Of a stretch of DNA of 7,769 nucleotides, positions 1 through 7,000 are shown piece after piece. The DNA comes from Anaerolineales bacterium UBA2317 (GTDB lineage: Bacteria; Chloroflexota; Anaerolineae; Anaerolineales; Villigracilaceae). A program made the translations under genes and the position numbers. The first letter of the stretch is position 1. Every line of letters starts with the position of its first letter. Location of the stretch: assembly GCA_002345215.1 (NCBI GenBank), contig DDVH01000025.1, forward strand, positions 185,704-193,472, read 5' to 3'. The notes beneath the pieces are model-generated. The model did not search any database and was not told the DNA's origin. It saw only the letters and a list, made by a program, of their open reading frames with translations.

Positions 1-1
1 T

Positions 2-679
2 GCCGTAGGTGAAGTCAAACTCGCCACAGCAGAATCAATTTCCAAGTCAGGGGCTGAGGCGGGGTATGCGTCACCAATTGGTTTGAAAGATGCATTAATC
101 GTCGTAGATGATTTAATTCCGCAATCATCAAATCTCGCCGCAGGTGCAAATAAATTTGGTTATCACTTCATCAACACAAATTACGGCAGAGATTATCAAG
201 CTGAAATTGTTACAGATTTAGTTTTAGCAAAAGCAGATGATGCTTGTGTAAATTGTGGCAATAAACTTTCAACTCAAAATGCGATTGCGTTGAAAACAAA
301 TAATGAATTTCATTTTGAAAATATTTTATTAGCACTTGCAGAAAGTTATCACGACGAGAAAGGTTTAACATTTCCAAAATCTTTTTCGCCTTTTGATGTT
401 TATTTAATGCATGTTCCGGGCAAGACGATTAACACAAAAGAACGAGCCGAAGAAATTTATCAGCAATTAAAAAATGCTGGTATTTCAGTTTTATTTGATG
501 ACCGTGATGAACGTGCGGGAGTCAAATTCAATGATGCGGATTTGATTGGTTGTCCTGTAAGAATCACAGTGGGCGAAAAAGCATTGCAAAACGGAATGGT
601 AGAATTAAAGAAAAGAACTTCGCAAAGCCTAGAATTGCTAGAGTTGAAAAATATAAAAAATATCCCGCACTTTTCATAA
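2..679 (+). CDS. proS: Prolyl-tRNA synthetase-like protein, C-terminal part, lacking motif 3 (5' end outside window)
   Basis: ProS charges tRNA-Pro with proline in the cytoplasm. The open frame runs in from the left edge (frame of base 2) and gives 225 residues, so any start inside the window, such as the TTG at 83, is an artefact of truncation. Fragment residues 1-80 look like the end of the bacterial insertion (editing) domain: GYASPIGL, then GAN.. and YH..N.NYGRDY. A CVNCG hinge follows at residues 82-86. Residues about 122-215 are the anticodon-binding domain, with DDRDERAGVKFNDADLIGCP and ITVGEKALQNG. The oddity lies between them. Only about 30 residues separate CVNCG from HDEKG, where the E. 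coli type has about 58. The RGIEVGHIF and GIGVxR (motif 3, ATP-binding arginine) segments are absent, and the aligned stretch reads FHFENILL. The frame is not broken. It is either a variant or degenerate synthetase or an editing paralogue; family membership is secure, aminoacylation activity is not. Confidence 0.85.
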   Translation, partial: AVGEVKLATAESISKSGAEAGYASPIGLKDALIVVDDLIPQSSNLAAGANKFGYHFINTNYGRDYQAEIVTDLVLAKADDACVNCGNKLSTQNAIALKTNNEFHFENILLALAESYHDEKGLTFPKSFSPFDVYLMHVPGKTINTKERAEEIYQQLKNAGISVLFDDRDERAGVKFNDADLIGCPVRITVGEKALQNGMVELKKRTSQSLELLELKNIKNIPHFS

Positions 680-683
680 GGAA
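678..683 (+). promoter_or_regulatory. Ribosome binding site for the DUF3592-like gene
   Basis: AAGGAA overlaps the proS stop codon (TAA at 677-679) and sits 5 nt before the ATG at 689. It supports that start and suggests that translation of the downstream gene is linked to termination of proS. Confidence 0.6.
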
Positions 684-688
684 ATCAG

Positions 689-1195
689 ATGCAAAATCAA
701 GTGCCTACCTTCAAACAAATATATTGGAATGATTTAGCATTCAAAAGTTGGCTTCAATTGACGTATGGACCGATTCTTTTTCTTATTGCCATTGGCATTG
801 TTGAACCGATGTTTCGGTTAGTCATCGCTTCTTTCACAATACCATTAAGCATCATCGGTGCTTTATGTGCCATTTATCGTTACAGACTTATTCAATCTAC
901 ATTTCGAGATGGTGTTACTGTCAAAGGCAAAATGTTATTTCGGGAAGATATTGTTACAAATTCTAAGAATAGTTCAGGTTCATATTCAAAAAAACGTTCC
1001 TATTACATCACAGTCGGTTACCATGTAAACAGTGTTGAATACAAAGAACGAGTCCGTTTGCCAGATGCGCCATTTTTATATGGCATTAATAAAGAGGGGC
1101 AAGAATTTGATTTGGTATTAAAAGAAACTTCACCGAAAAAAGTTTTCATTAAGCATGTTTATTTAGAATACGCACCTAATACTCCTAACAAATGA
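689..1195 (+). CDS. DUF3592-like small membrane protein
   Basis: This is a 168-residue protein of unknown function. Residues about 27-63 are hydrophobic and can form two membrane segments separated by a short turn near E39-P40. The rest (about 70-168) is soluble. It has the look of DUF3592-type domains: a short strand with G.TVKGK, a polar loop rich in Ser and Lys, then a Y-x-x-x-VGYHVN.VEYKERV strand pair and a hydrophobic strand ending in a Y.P.NP-like tail (EYAPNTPNK). The ATG is chosen for the AAGGAA site just upstream. The gene ends in an ATGA overlap with the next membrane protein, which suggests coupled translation and perhaps a shared role in the envelope. The DUF3592 assignment comes from recalled motif shape and is tentative; the membrane topology is more certain. 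Confidence 0.6.
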   Translation: MQNQVPTFKQIYWNDLAFKSWLQLTYGPILFLIAIGIVEPMFRLVIASFTIPLSIIGALCAIYRYRLIQSTFRDGVTVKGKMLFREDIVTNSKNSSGSYSKKRSYYITVGYHVNSVEYKERVRLPDAPFLYGINKEGQEFDLVLKETSPKKVFIKHVYLEYAPNTPNK

Positions 1196-2079
1196 AATCT
1201 GGACATTTCCCTCCACCAAAAAGACAAGGCTTAATTCTTCATGGCATTATTCTTTTTATCTTAATAGTCATTACTACTATTGGGTTTATCAACCTATCCA
1301 GTGTAGAGGTTGGACCCAATTTTCTGATTTGGCTTCTCGTTTCAATTTTTGCATTCGCACCGATTCCGTTATTTGCTTATCGCATGTATTCTTTATGGCG
1401 AGCAGATTATTTCATTGACCGTGACAGCCTTGCCATTCATTGGGGCTTACGCGTTGAAGATATTCCACTCAACGATATTGAATGGATTCGCCCAGCCGAT
1501 GATTTAACGACACCTTTAACTTTTCCTCCCCTTTCGCTTCCCGGCGGACTTTTAGGCACGCGTCGCCACCCAGACTTAAGCACAGTGGAATTTCTCGCCG
1601 CAGATAGAAAAAAACTTTTGCTAGTTGCAACCGCAAAAAGAATTTTCGTCATCTCACCCGATGACCCCGCATCATTAACGCAAACATTTGCACGCGCTAC
1701 AGAACTCGGAAGCCTCGCGCACACTGAAGCAAAATCTGTATATCCATCTTTTGTGTTCACACAAGCATGGGGAAATAATCTCGTTCGTTATCTTTGGATT
1801 GTCACTTTACTACTCAATATTGGTTTGTTTATTTGGGCAAGTCTTATCATTCCAAGCACATCGCAAGTGATTTTAGGTCAAAGACCAGAACCTTCACCCT
1901 CTTCGCAATTAATCATTTTGCCAGTTGTTAGTTTATTAATCAGCGTCATTGGTTGGATTGCTGGTTTATATTTTTATCGCTGGGAGCGTGAACGCATTTT
2001 AGCATTTATCGTCTGGGGTTCTGGCACACTCGCAAGTTTATTATTTTTATTAGCAGTTTTACAAATTCAAACTTTATAA
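1192..2079 (+). CDS. Membrane protein with a bacterial PH domain
   Basis: A 295-residue integral membrane protein. Hydrophobic segments lie near residues 14-34 and 44-68. A soluble block at about 71-185 follows, then three more segments near 199-220, 240-262 and 270-292. The soluble block fits the bacterial PH-domain family found in Gram-positive and Chloroflexota membrane proteins (PF10882-like). It has a strand YFIDRDSLAIHWGLRVEDIPL, a glycine/proline loop with LPGGLLGTRRHP, and paired strands ending in ATAKRIFVISPDDPASL. The function of such proteins is not established. The start codon overlaps the stop of the preceding gene (ATGA), and no Shine-Dalgarno sequence is visible, so initiation probably depends on coupling. 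The five-segment topology is read by eye. Confidence 0.7.
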   Translation: MKSGHFPPPKRQGLILHGIILFILIVITTIGFINLSSVEVGPNFLIWLLVSIFAFAPIPLFAYRMYSLWRADYFIDRDSLAIHWGLRVEDIPLNDIEWIRPADDLTTPLTFPPLSLPGGLLGTRRHPDLSTVEFLAADRKKLLLVATAKRIFVISPDDPASLTQTFARATELGSLAHTEAKSVYPSFVFTQAWGNNLVRYLWIVTLLLNIGLFIWASLIIPSTSQVILGQRPEPSPSSQLIILPVVSLLISVIGWIAGLYFYRWERERILAFIVWGSGTLASLLFLLAVLQIQTL

Positions 2080-2088
2080 AATAACTCA

Positions 2089-2880
2089 ATGCAACTTCTT
2101 TACGGTTTTCTTCTCGCCATCATCATTTCATTTCTTGCATACAAAGCTCATAGTCTCAACAAAAGTGGAGCCATTGGCGCCTTCATTGTTGGCACAATTA
2201 TTTTCGGCATTGGTGGTTGGAAATGGGCAATTCTTTTGCTTACATTTTTTATTACATCATCCGCATTGAGTCGCGTATTCAAAAAGAAAAAACAAAATCT
2301 CGATGAAAAATTTTCAAAAGGTCATCAACGGGATGCAGGTCAAGTATTTGGAAACGGTGGTATCGCAACATTTTTTGCAGGGCTGAATCTTTTTTATCCA
2401 AACGAGCCCGTCATTTGGTTATGTTTTTCTGCTTCTCTCGCCGCCGTCAATGCCGATACATGGGCGACAGAATTAGGTGTATTAAATAAAACTCCTCCAC
2501 GCATGATTACTAATTTAAATAAAATTGTGGAAAAAGGAACCTCCGGCGGAATCTCGTTGACCGGCACACTCGCCTCTTTAGCAGGTTCAGCATTAATAGC
2601 ACTCCTCGCCTCTCTCTTGACTTCAAACTGGTCAATTTTCCTCATCATTACTTTGGCTGGACTCATGGCTTCGCTCTTCGACTCACTTCTCGGTAGCACA
2701 GTTCAAGCTATGTATTTTTGTCCAAAAGAAAACAAAGAGACCGAAAAATATCCCCTCCACACATGCGGAACGCAAACCATTCATCTCCGCGGCTGGAAAT
2801 GGTTGAATAATGACTTGGTCAACTTTGCATGTGGATTGTTTGGGGTTATAGTAGTAATTATGTTTTCAGGAGTCTTATAA
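2089..2880 (+). CDS. DUF92 family integral membrane protein
   Basis: A 263-residue polytopic membrane protein of the DUF92 (PF01940 / TIGR00297) family. The family's conserved blocks are all present and in order: LNKSGAIGAFIVG (23-35), RDAGQVFGNGG (81-91), DTWATELG (123-130), KGTSGGISLTG (149-159), LFDSLLGS (196-203) and WLNNDLVNF (238-246). Length is typical. Plant and cyanobacterial members include VTE6, a phytyl-phosphate kinase that works in prenol salvage with the related kinase VTE5. Bacterial members outside phototrophs are mostly uncharacterised, so a role in polyprenyl or lipid phosphate metabolism is inference only. The ATG lies 9 nt after the previous stop with no clear ribosome binding site. 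The next gene begins one base after this stop. Confidence 0.88.
   Translation: MQLLYGFLLAIIISFLAYKAHSLNKSGAIGAFIVGTIIFGIGGWKWAILLLTFFITSSALSRVFKKKKQNLDEKFSKGHQRDAGQVFGNGGIATFFAGLNLFYPNEPVIWLCFSASLAAVNADTWATELGVLNKTPPRMITNLNKIVEKGTSGGISLTGTLASLAGSALIALLASLLTSNWSIFLIITLAGLMASLFDSLLGSTVQAMYFCPKENKETEKYPLHTCGTQTIHLRGWKWLNNDLVNFACGLFGVIVVIMFSGVL
2868..2872 (+). promoter_or_regulatory. Ribosome binding site for the SDR gene
   Basis: AGGAG lies inside the last codons of the DUF92 gene, 9 nt before the ATG at 2882. It supports that start and tight co-expression of the two genes. Confidence 0.6.
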
Positions 2881-2881
2881 C

Positions 2882-3913
2882 ATGACAATTTCATCAAAGC
2901 CTATCCTCGTCACCGGTGCCAGCGGATTTATTGCCACTCACACAATTGCTCAACTTTTGGAAAAAGGGTACAAAGTTCGCGGAACAGTTCGGTCAATGAA
3001 AAAAGAGGCTGAGGTTCGAGAATCAGTTTCAAAATTTGTACAGAAAAATGTTCAACTAGAGATAGTGTCTGCTGAATTGAATCAAGACGAAGGGTGGAAA
3101 GAAGCGATACAAGATGTCGAGTATGTGATTCATCTCGCGTCTCCATTTCCGTTAAAAGAACCAAATCATGAAGATGAATTAATCAAGCCTGCGGTGGAAG
3201 GGACATTGCGTGTTTTGAAATTTGCACACGATGCAAATGTAAAACGAGTTGTGCAGGTTTCATCGAATGCGGCGGTTTCAGCAGGCTATGCAGGTGATAA
3301 TAGAACTTTTACGGAAAATGATTGGTCGAAAGTTGAAAATAAAATTGGGGCGTATTCAAAAAGCAAAACATTGGCGGAACGCGCCGCGTGGGATTTTATA
3401 AATGGTGCCGAAAATAAAAATAAAATGGAAATAGTGGCGATAAACCCACCATTGGTGTTTGGACCTGTACCCAATAAAAATTACAACACATCATCAGAAG
3501 TAATTCGGACTTATATGTTAGGTCAAGTGCCTGGCACTGCTAGAATCAAAATGGCATGTGTGGATGTGCGTGATGTGGCTTCGGCAATCATCTCTGCAAT
3601 GGAAATTAAAGAAGCGGTTGGAAATCGTTTTCTGGTTTCAGCAGGCGAATTGTGGACATACGAAATTGCAAAAATTTTGCATGATGAATTTTCAAAACGT
3701 GGATATAAAATTCCAACCTTACAATTGCCAAGTTTTTTAGTTCGTTTGGTTGCTTTGTTTGACCTCAAAGTTCGAGCAGTTGTCAACTCATTAGATTGGG
3801 ATTATAAAATTTCAAATGAAAAAGCAAAACAAATTTTGAAATGGAATCCACGTTCGCCAAAAGAATCTGTACTTTCAATGGCTGAAAGTTTAATTCAACA
3901 AGGAATTTTATAA
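2882..3913 (+). CDS. Extended SDR, dihydroflavonol-4-reductase-like NAD(P)H-dependent aldehyde/ketone reductase
   Basis: A 343-residue cytoplasmic oxidoreductase of the extended short-chain dehydrogenase family (NAD-dependent epimerase/dehydratase fold). The N-terminal Rossmann motif is TGASGFIATH (11-20, G12-x2-G15-x2-A18). R37 in GTVRS, after the second strand, is typical of NADP preference. The catalytic residues are visible: the VSS serines at 127-128 and Y158-x3-K162 in AYSKSK. HLASPFP (84-90), NPPLVFGP (188-195) and VDVRDVA (228-234) are hallmarks of the DFR / Gre2-like aldehyde reductase branch rather than of sugar-nucleotide epimerases. Yeast Gre2 of this branch reduces methylglyoxal and other carbonyls; the substrate here is unknown. 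The stop codon abuts the start of the aldo/keto reductase with no spacer, so both are probably made from one message. Confidence 0.88.
   Translation: MTISSKPILVTGASGFIATHTIAQLLEKGYKVRGTVRSMKKEAEVRESVSKFVQKNVQLEIVSAELNQDEGWKEAIQDVEYVIHLASPFPLKEPNHEDELIKPAVEGTLRVLKFAHDANVKRVVQVSSNAAVSAGYAGDNRTFTENDWSKVENKIGAYSKSKTLAERAAWDFINGAENKNKMEIVAINPPLVFGPVPNKNYNTSSEVIRTYMLGQVPGTARIKMACVDVRDVASAIISAMEIKEAVGNRFLVSAGELWTYEIAKILHDEFSKRGYKIPTLQLPSFLVRLVALFDLKVRAVVNSLDWDYKISNEKAKQILKWNPRSPKESVLSMAESLIQQGIL
3900..3905 (+). promoter_or_regulatory. Ribosome binding site for the aldo/keto reductase gene
   Basis: AAGGAA lies within the last codons of the SDR gene, 8 nt before the ATG at 3914. It fixes that ATG as the likely start even though the two genes have no spacer. 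Confidence 0.6.
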
Positions 3914-4906
3914 ATGAATTATCTTGCTTCAAGTTCTCGTTATCAAACAATGCAATATCGCCGTTCAGGCAAAAGCGGACTCAAATTACCAGCTGTTTCA
4001 CTTGGTTTATGGCATAACTTTGGTGGCGTAGATATTTTTTCAAACAGTCGTGAAATGATTTTACGGGCATTTGATTTAGGCATCACCCATTTTGATTTAG
4101 CAAATAATTATGGTCCGCCTGCTGGTTCGGCTGAGGAAACGTTCGGTCAAATTCTTGCAAAAGATTTAAAACCATATCGTGATGAATTAGTGATTTCATC
4201 CAAAGCAGGTTTTTATATGTGGGAAGGTCCGTATGGCGAATGGGGTTCAAGAAAATATTTAATTTCTAGTCTTGACCAAAGTTTGAAACGAATGAGCTTG
4301 GATTATGTTGATATTTTTTATCATCACCGCCCCGACCCTGATACTCCGCTTGAAGAAACCATGCAAGCATTAGATTATGCTGTACGAAGTGGCAAAGCAT
4401 TATATGTTGGCATTTCAAATTACCCTGCAGATAAAGCCCGTGAAGCGTCTCAAATCTTGCGCCAACTTGGTACACCGTGTTTGATTCATCAACCTGTCTA
4501 CAACATGTTCAATCGTTGGGTAGAAGATGGCTTGTTGCAAACTTTAAAAGAAGAAGGCATTGGATGTATTTCTTTCTCTCCTCTTGCGCAAGGCTTATTG
4601 ACCAATAGATACCTGAATGGAATTCCCGAAGGCTCACGCGCATCCAAGTCTCATGGCTTTTTGAAACCAAATCAAATCACAGATGACAAAATAGATAAAG
4701 TTAAAAAATTAAACGAACTCGCCCAATCACGCGGGCAGACTCTTGCTCAAATGGCATTGGCTTGGGTCTTACGTCACGAAACAATGACATCCGTTTTAAT
4801 TGGTGCAAGTAAAGTGACTCAAATTGAAGAAGCAGTAAATATGTTGAGCAAATTAGATTTTTCGAGTGATGAGTTAGAAAAAATAGAATCCATTTTAAGG
4901 TTATAA
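3914..4906 (+). CDS. yghZ: Aldo/keto reductase, YghZ / L-glyceraldehyde 3-phosphate reductase type (AKR14)
   Basis: A 330-residue NADPH-dependent aldo/keto reductase that closely resembles E. coli YghZ along its length. Shared blocks include the QYRRSGKSGLKLPA start, SLGLWHNFG (29-37), FDLGITHFDLANNYGPP (53-69), GSRKYL (111-116), SLDQSLKRM (119-127), SGKALYVGIS, FSPLAQGLLT and VLIGAS. The catalytic tetrad is complete: D61, Y66, K97 and H138 (in YHHR). YghZ-type enzymes reduce L-glyceraldehyde 3-phosphate and methylglyoxal, a detoxification or repair role in the cytoplasm. The protein ends at KIESILRL, about 15 residues before the end of the E. coli protein. That tail is not catalytic, so the shortening is probably harmless. 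It directly follows another carbonyl reductase gene and precedes a membrane protein by one base. The enzyme class is firm; the physiological substrate is inferred. Confidence 0.93.
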   Translation: MNYLASSSRYQTMQYRRSGKSGLKLPAVSLGLWHNFGGVDIFSNSREMILRAFDLGITHFDLANNYGPPAGSAEETFGQILAKDLKPYRDELVISSKAGFYMWEGPYGEWGSRKYLISSLDQSLKRMSLDYVDIFYHHRPDPDTPLEETMQALDYAVRSGKALYVGISNYPADKAREASQILRQLGTPCLIHQPVYNMFNRWVEDGLLQTLKEEGIGCISFSPLAQGLLTNRYLNGIPEGSRASKSHGFLKPNQITDDKIDKVKKLNELAQSRGQTLAQMALAWVLRHETMTSVLIGASKVTQIEEAVNMLSKLDFSSDELEKIESILRL

Positions 4907-4907
4907 A

Positions 4908-6356
4908 ATGTCAAATCGTATTTCCACTTTCACCATTCTGTTCGGTAATATTGTTTTGCTTACAGGTCTTGCTTTATTAGCATATCTTGGCTTTTACAAT
5001 CGCTACTGGGCAGATGATTGGTGCTATAGTGCCGATGCACGTAATCTTGGCACAGTCAATGCCACTCTACAATATTTTAATCCAGAAGGAATTGGATATT
5101 CAAACAATCGTTACGCTTTAACATTTTTTTCCGCACTTACTGAAAATACATTAGGCATGTTTGGGAATCAAATTTTTGCTACACTTACCATTGTTTTTTG
5201 GTTCTTCGGAATTACATGGACTCTTTACAATCTTTCGAAATTAATCAAACCAATTCCATTTGGAATTTTGTTATTCGTTTCAGGATTTTTACTTTATTAC
5301 AACTTATATATTTCCCCACAAAGATTCCAAATTTTGTATTGGCGTTCAGGCGTTTTACCCTATAGCACTGCTTTGATTTTTTGGATGATTATGCTTGGTT
5401 TCATCACATCGCAAATGAATCAAGCAAAACCAATTCGTTGGTACAACTTCATCATCCCACCAATTGCATTTCTTGCCGCAGGGTTAGGTGAAATTAGTTC
5501 TACATTATTATTTAGTGGCACAAGCATTTTATTCCTCGCCACTTGGTATGCAAAAAATAAAAAACAAGCATGGGCAGAAAAATCTTTTCCAACCACTTTC
5601 ATCGTATGGCTTTTCTTACTCATTGGAATAGTTACTCTCATCATTTCACCATCCAATATCCGCATTGAAGAAATGAGTGTCAAACAATCTCCACTTTCTG
5701 CTGTACCAGCCTTATCTATTCGCCATGCAGTAGATTTTATTTTCATCTCATTAAAGACATTACCAATTCCGCATGTTATTTTCATTGGCACAATGTTTTG
5801 TCTGGCAATTTTATTTGGAAGAGAAAACCCCGCTTCCTTTCTGACGGGAAAACAGGTACTGTTTCTTTTAGCATTGACTACACTGATAACATTTCTTCTC
5901 ATCACAGTGATTCAAGCTCCAACTGCATATTTTTACTCCGCCACACCAGACCCGCGTGGAAAATCCCTTGCACGTTTTGTGATGCTGATAAGCCTTGCTT
6001 TCATCTCATGGATGCTTGGAATTTGGAGCGCGCAAAAAATAAAACTTCAGTTTTTAACTATTGCCTCCGTCTTATTTTTACTTGTCAGTTCAGCATATAC
6101 TACCAGAAGTTTCATCAATACATATAAAGAAGAGTTTCCTTATTTTGTTTATCGGGCAGAATTATGGGATGAAAGAGATGCATTAATTATCTCAGAAAAA
6201 GAACAAGGAAATACTTTAATTGAAGTTCCCGCCATTGACACAGCACAAATTGATGTTCGTGATATTTTCGTCACTCGCAGCAAAGGCTGGACTGAATTTG
6301 TACAAAACTGTGCCTCAAGATATTATGGGGTTGACGGATTGAAAGTGGAGGATTAA
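4908..6356 (+). CDS. Polytopic membrane protein, GT-C glycosyltransferase-like (DUF6056-like)
   Basis: A 482-residue membrane protein with about 11 hydrophobic segments between residues 9 and 396 and a soluble C-terminal tail of about 80 residues. The first outside loop carries RYWADDWCYSAD (32-43). Paired acidic residues just after the first membrane helix are characteristic of GT-C glycosyltransferases, which use polyprenyl-phosphate sugar donors. The DDWCY form, plus the C-terminal CASRYYGVDGL (about 468-478), resembles the DUF6056 family. It probably transfers a sugar to an envelope glycan or protein on the outer face of the membrane; donor and acceptor cannot be read from sequence. The ATG is preceded by TAAGG at 4896-4900, 7 nt upstream. 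No other glycan gene is visible nearby, so this copy is an orphan within an apparently mixed operon. The GT-C call is moderate; membrane topology is sure. Confidence 0.72.
   Translation: MSNRISTFTILFGNIVLLTGLALLAYLGFYNRYWADDWCYSADARNLGTVNATLQYFNPEGIGYSNNRYALTFFSALTENTLGMFGNQIFATLTIVFWFFGITWTLYNLSKLIKPIPFGILLFVSGFLLYYNLYISPQRFQILYWRSGVLPYSTALIFWMIMLGFITSQMNQAKPIRWYNFIIPPIAFLAAGLGEISSTLLFSGTSILFLATWYAKNKKQAWAEKSFPTTFIVWLFLLIGIVTLIISPSNIRIEEMSVKQSPLSAVPALSIRHAVDFIFISLKTLPIPHVIFIGTMFCLAILFGRENPASFLTGKQVLFLLALTTLITFLLITVIQAPTAYFYSATPDPRGKSLARFVMLISLAFISWMLGIWSAQKIKLQFLTIASVLFLLVSSAYTTRSFINTYKEEFPYFVYRAELWDERDALIISEKEQGNTLIEVPAIDTAQIDVRDIFVTRSKGWTEFVQNCASRYYGVDGLKVED
6347..6351 (+). promoter_or_regulatory. 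Distant Shine-Dalgarno-like site ahead of the histidine phosphatase gene
   Basis: GGAGG is the strongest anti-16S match in the window, but it lies 15 nt before the ATG at 6367, longer than the usual 5-9 nt. No in-frame ATG, GTG or TTG lies between it and 6367. The ATG is therefore kept, and the spacing is noted as unusual. Confidence 0.35.
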
Positions 6357-6366
6357 GAAAAAGTAC

Positions 6367-6999
6367 ATGAGACCAGAAAGAATTATTTTAATCCGTCATG
6401 CAGAATCAGAAGGAAATCTGGATAACTCAAAGTATGAGACTATTCAAGATTTTGCATTGAAATTAACGCCACAGGGTGTTGAGCAAGCAAAACTAGCCGG
6501 AAAGCAAATCAAATCTATTATTGGTGACGAATCAATTTATGTATATCTATCACCATTTTTTAGAACCCGAGAAACCTTTGAAAATATTCGTAGTTCTATT
6601 GAGGAAAATATTGTTAAAGTAATAGAAGACCCTAGAATTCGGGAACAAGATTGGGGACATCTAAGACACCCTGATGATAATAAAGAAATATCAAAAGAAC
6701 GAGATGATTTCAGCACTTTTTATTATCGAATTCCTGATGGAGAGTCTGGCGCAGATATATTTGACCGAATCAGCAATTTTTTAGATACATTACATAGAGA
6801 TTTTGAAAAGAAAGATTTTCCCAAAAACGTCTTAATAGTGACACATGGTCTTACATTGAGATTATTTTTAATGCGCTGGTTTCATTGGACAGTAGAAGAA
6901 TTTGAAAAATTACACAATCCTAAAAACTGTCAAATTGTCGTGATGCAAAAACAGCCTGATAATCACTACAAACTTATAAGTGAATTAGCAAGACGATAA
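6367..6999 (+). CDS. Histidine phosphatase superfamily protein (phosphoglycerate mutase-like)
   Basis: A 210-residue cytoplasmic enzyme of the histidine phosphatase superfamily, which hydrolyses phosphoesters through a phosphohistidine intermediate. The nucleophile motif is IRHAESEGN with R10 and H11. R66 in SPFFRTRET is the second phosphate-binding arginine. E93 in RIREQDWG is the likely acid, and H160 in VTHGLTLRLFL is the second catalytic histidine. GESGADIFDRI (125-135) is typical of branches that act as small-molecule or protein phosphatases rather than true cofactor-dependent mutases. The substrate is unknown. Its arginine codons differ from the neighbours: AGA is used for 8 of 17 arginines, against 2 of 18 in the aldo/keto reductase gene, and the ribosome binding site is poorly spaced. 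This could mean a later arrival in the operon. The gene ends one base from the stop of the convergent reductase gene. Confidence 0.88.
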   Translation: MRPERIILIRHAESEGNLDNSKYETIQDFALKLTPQGVEQAKLAGKQIKSIIGDESIYVYLSPFFRTRETFENIRSSIEENIVKVIEDPRIREQDWGHLRHPDDNKEISKERDDFSTFYYRIPDGESGADIFDRISNFLDTLHRDFEKKDFPKNVLIVTHGLTLRLFLMRWFHWTVEEFEKLHNPKNCQIVVMQKQPDNHYKLISELARR

Positions 7000-7000
7000 T

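Noticed and set aside
83..679. A complete 198-residue gene starting at TTG 83
   Set aside because: The frame is open back to base 2, and the residues before 83 continue the ProS insertion-domain match (EVKL, GYASPIGL), so 83 is an internal leucine.
1437..1760. 107-codon minus-strand frame opposite the PH-domain gene
   Set aside because: It is antisense to the conserved PH-domain block, with no ribosome binding site or domain support.
5420..5905. 161-codon minus-strand frame inside the GT-C-like gene
   Set aside because: It lies wholly opposite a well-supported membrane protein gene. Its product has no recognisable domain and reads as the antisense of hydrophobic codons.
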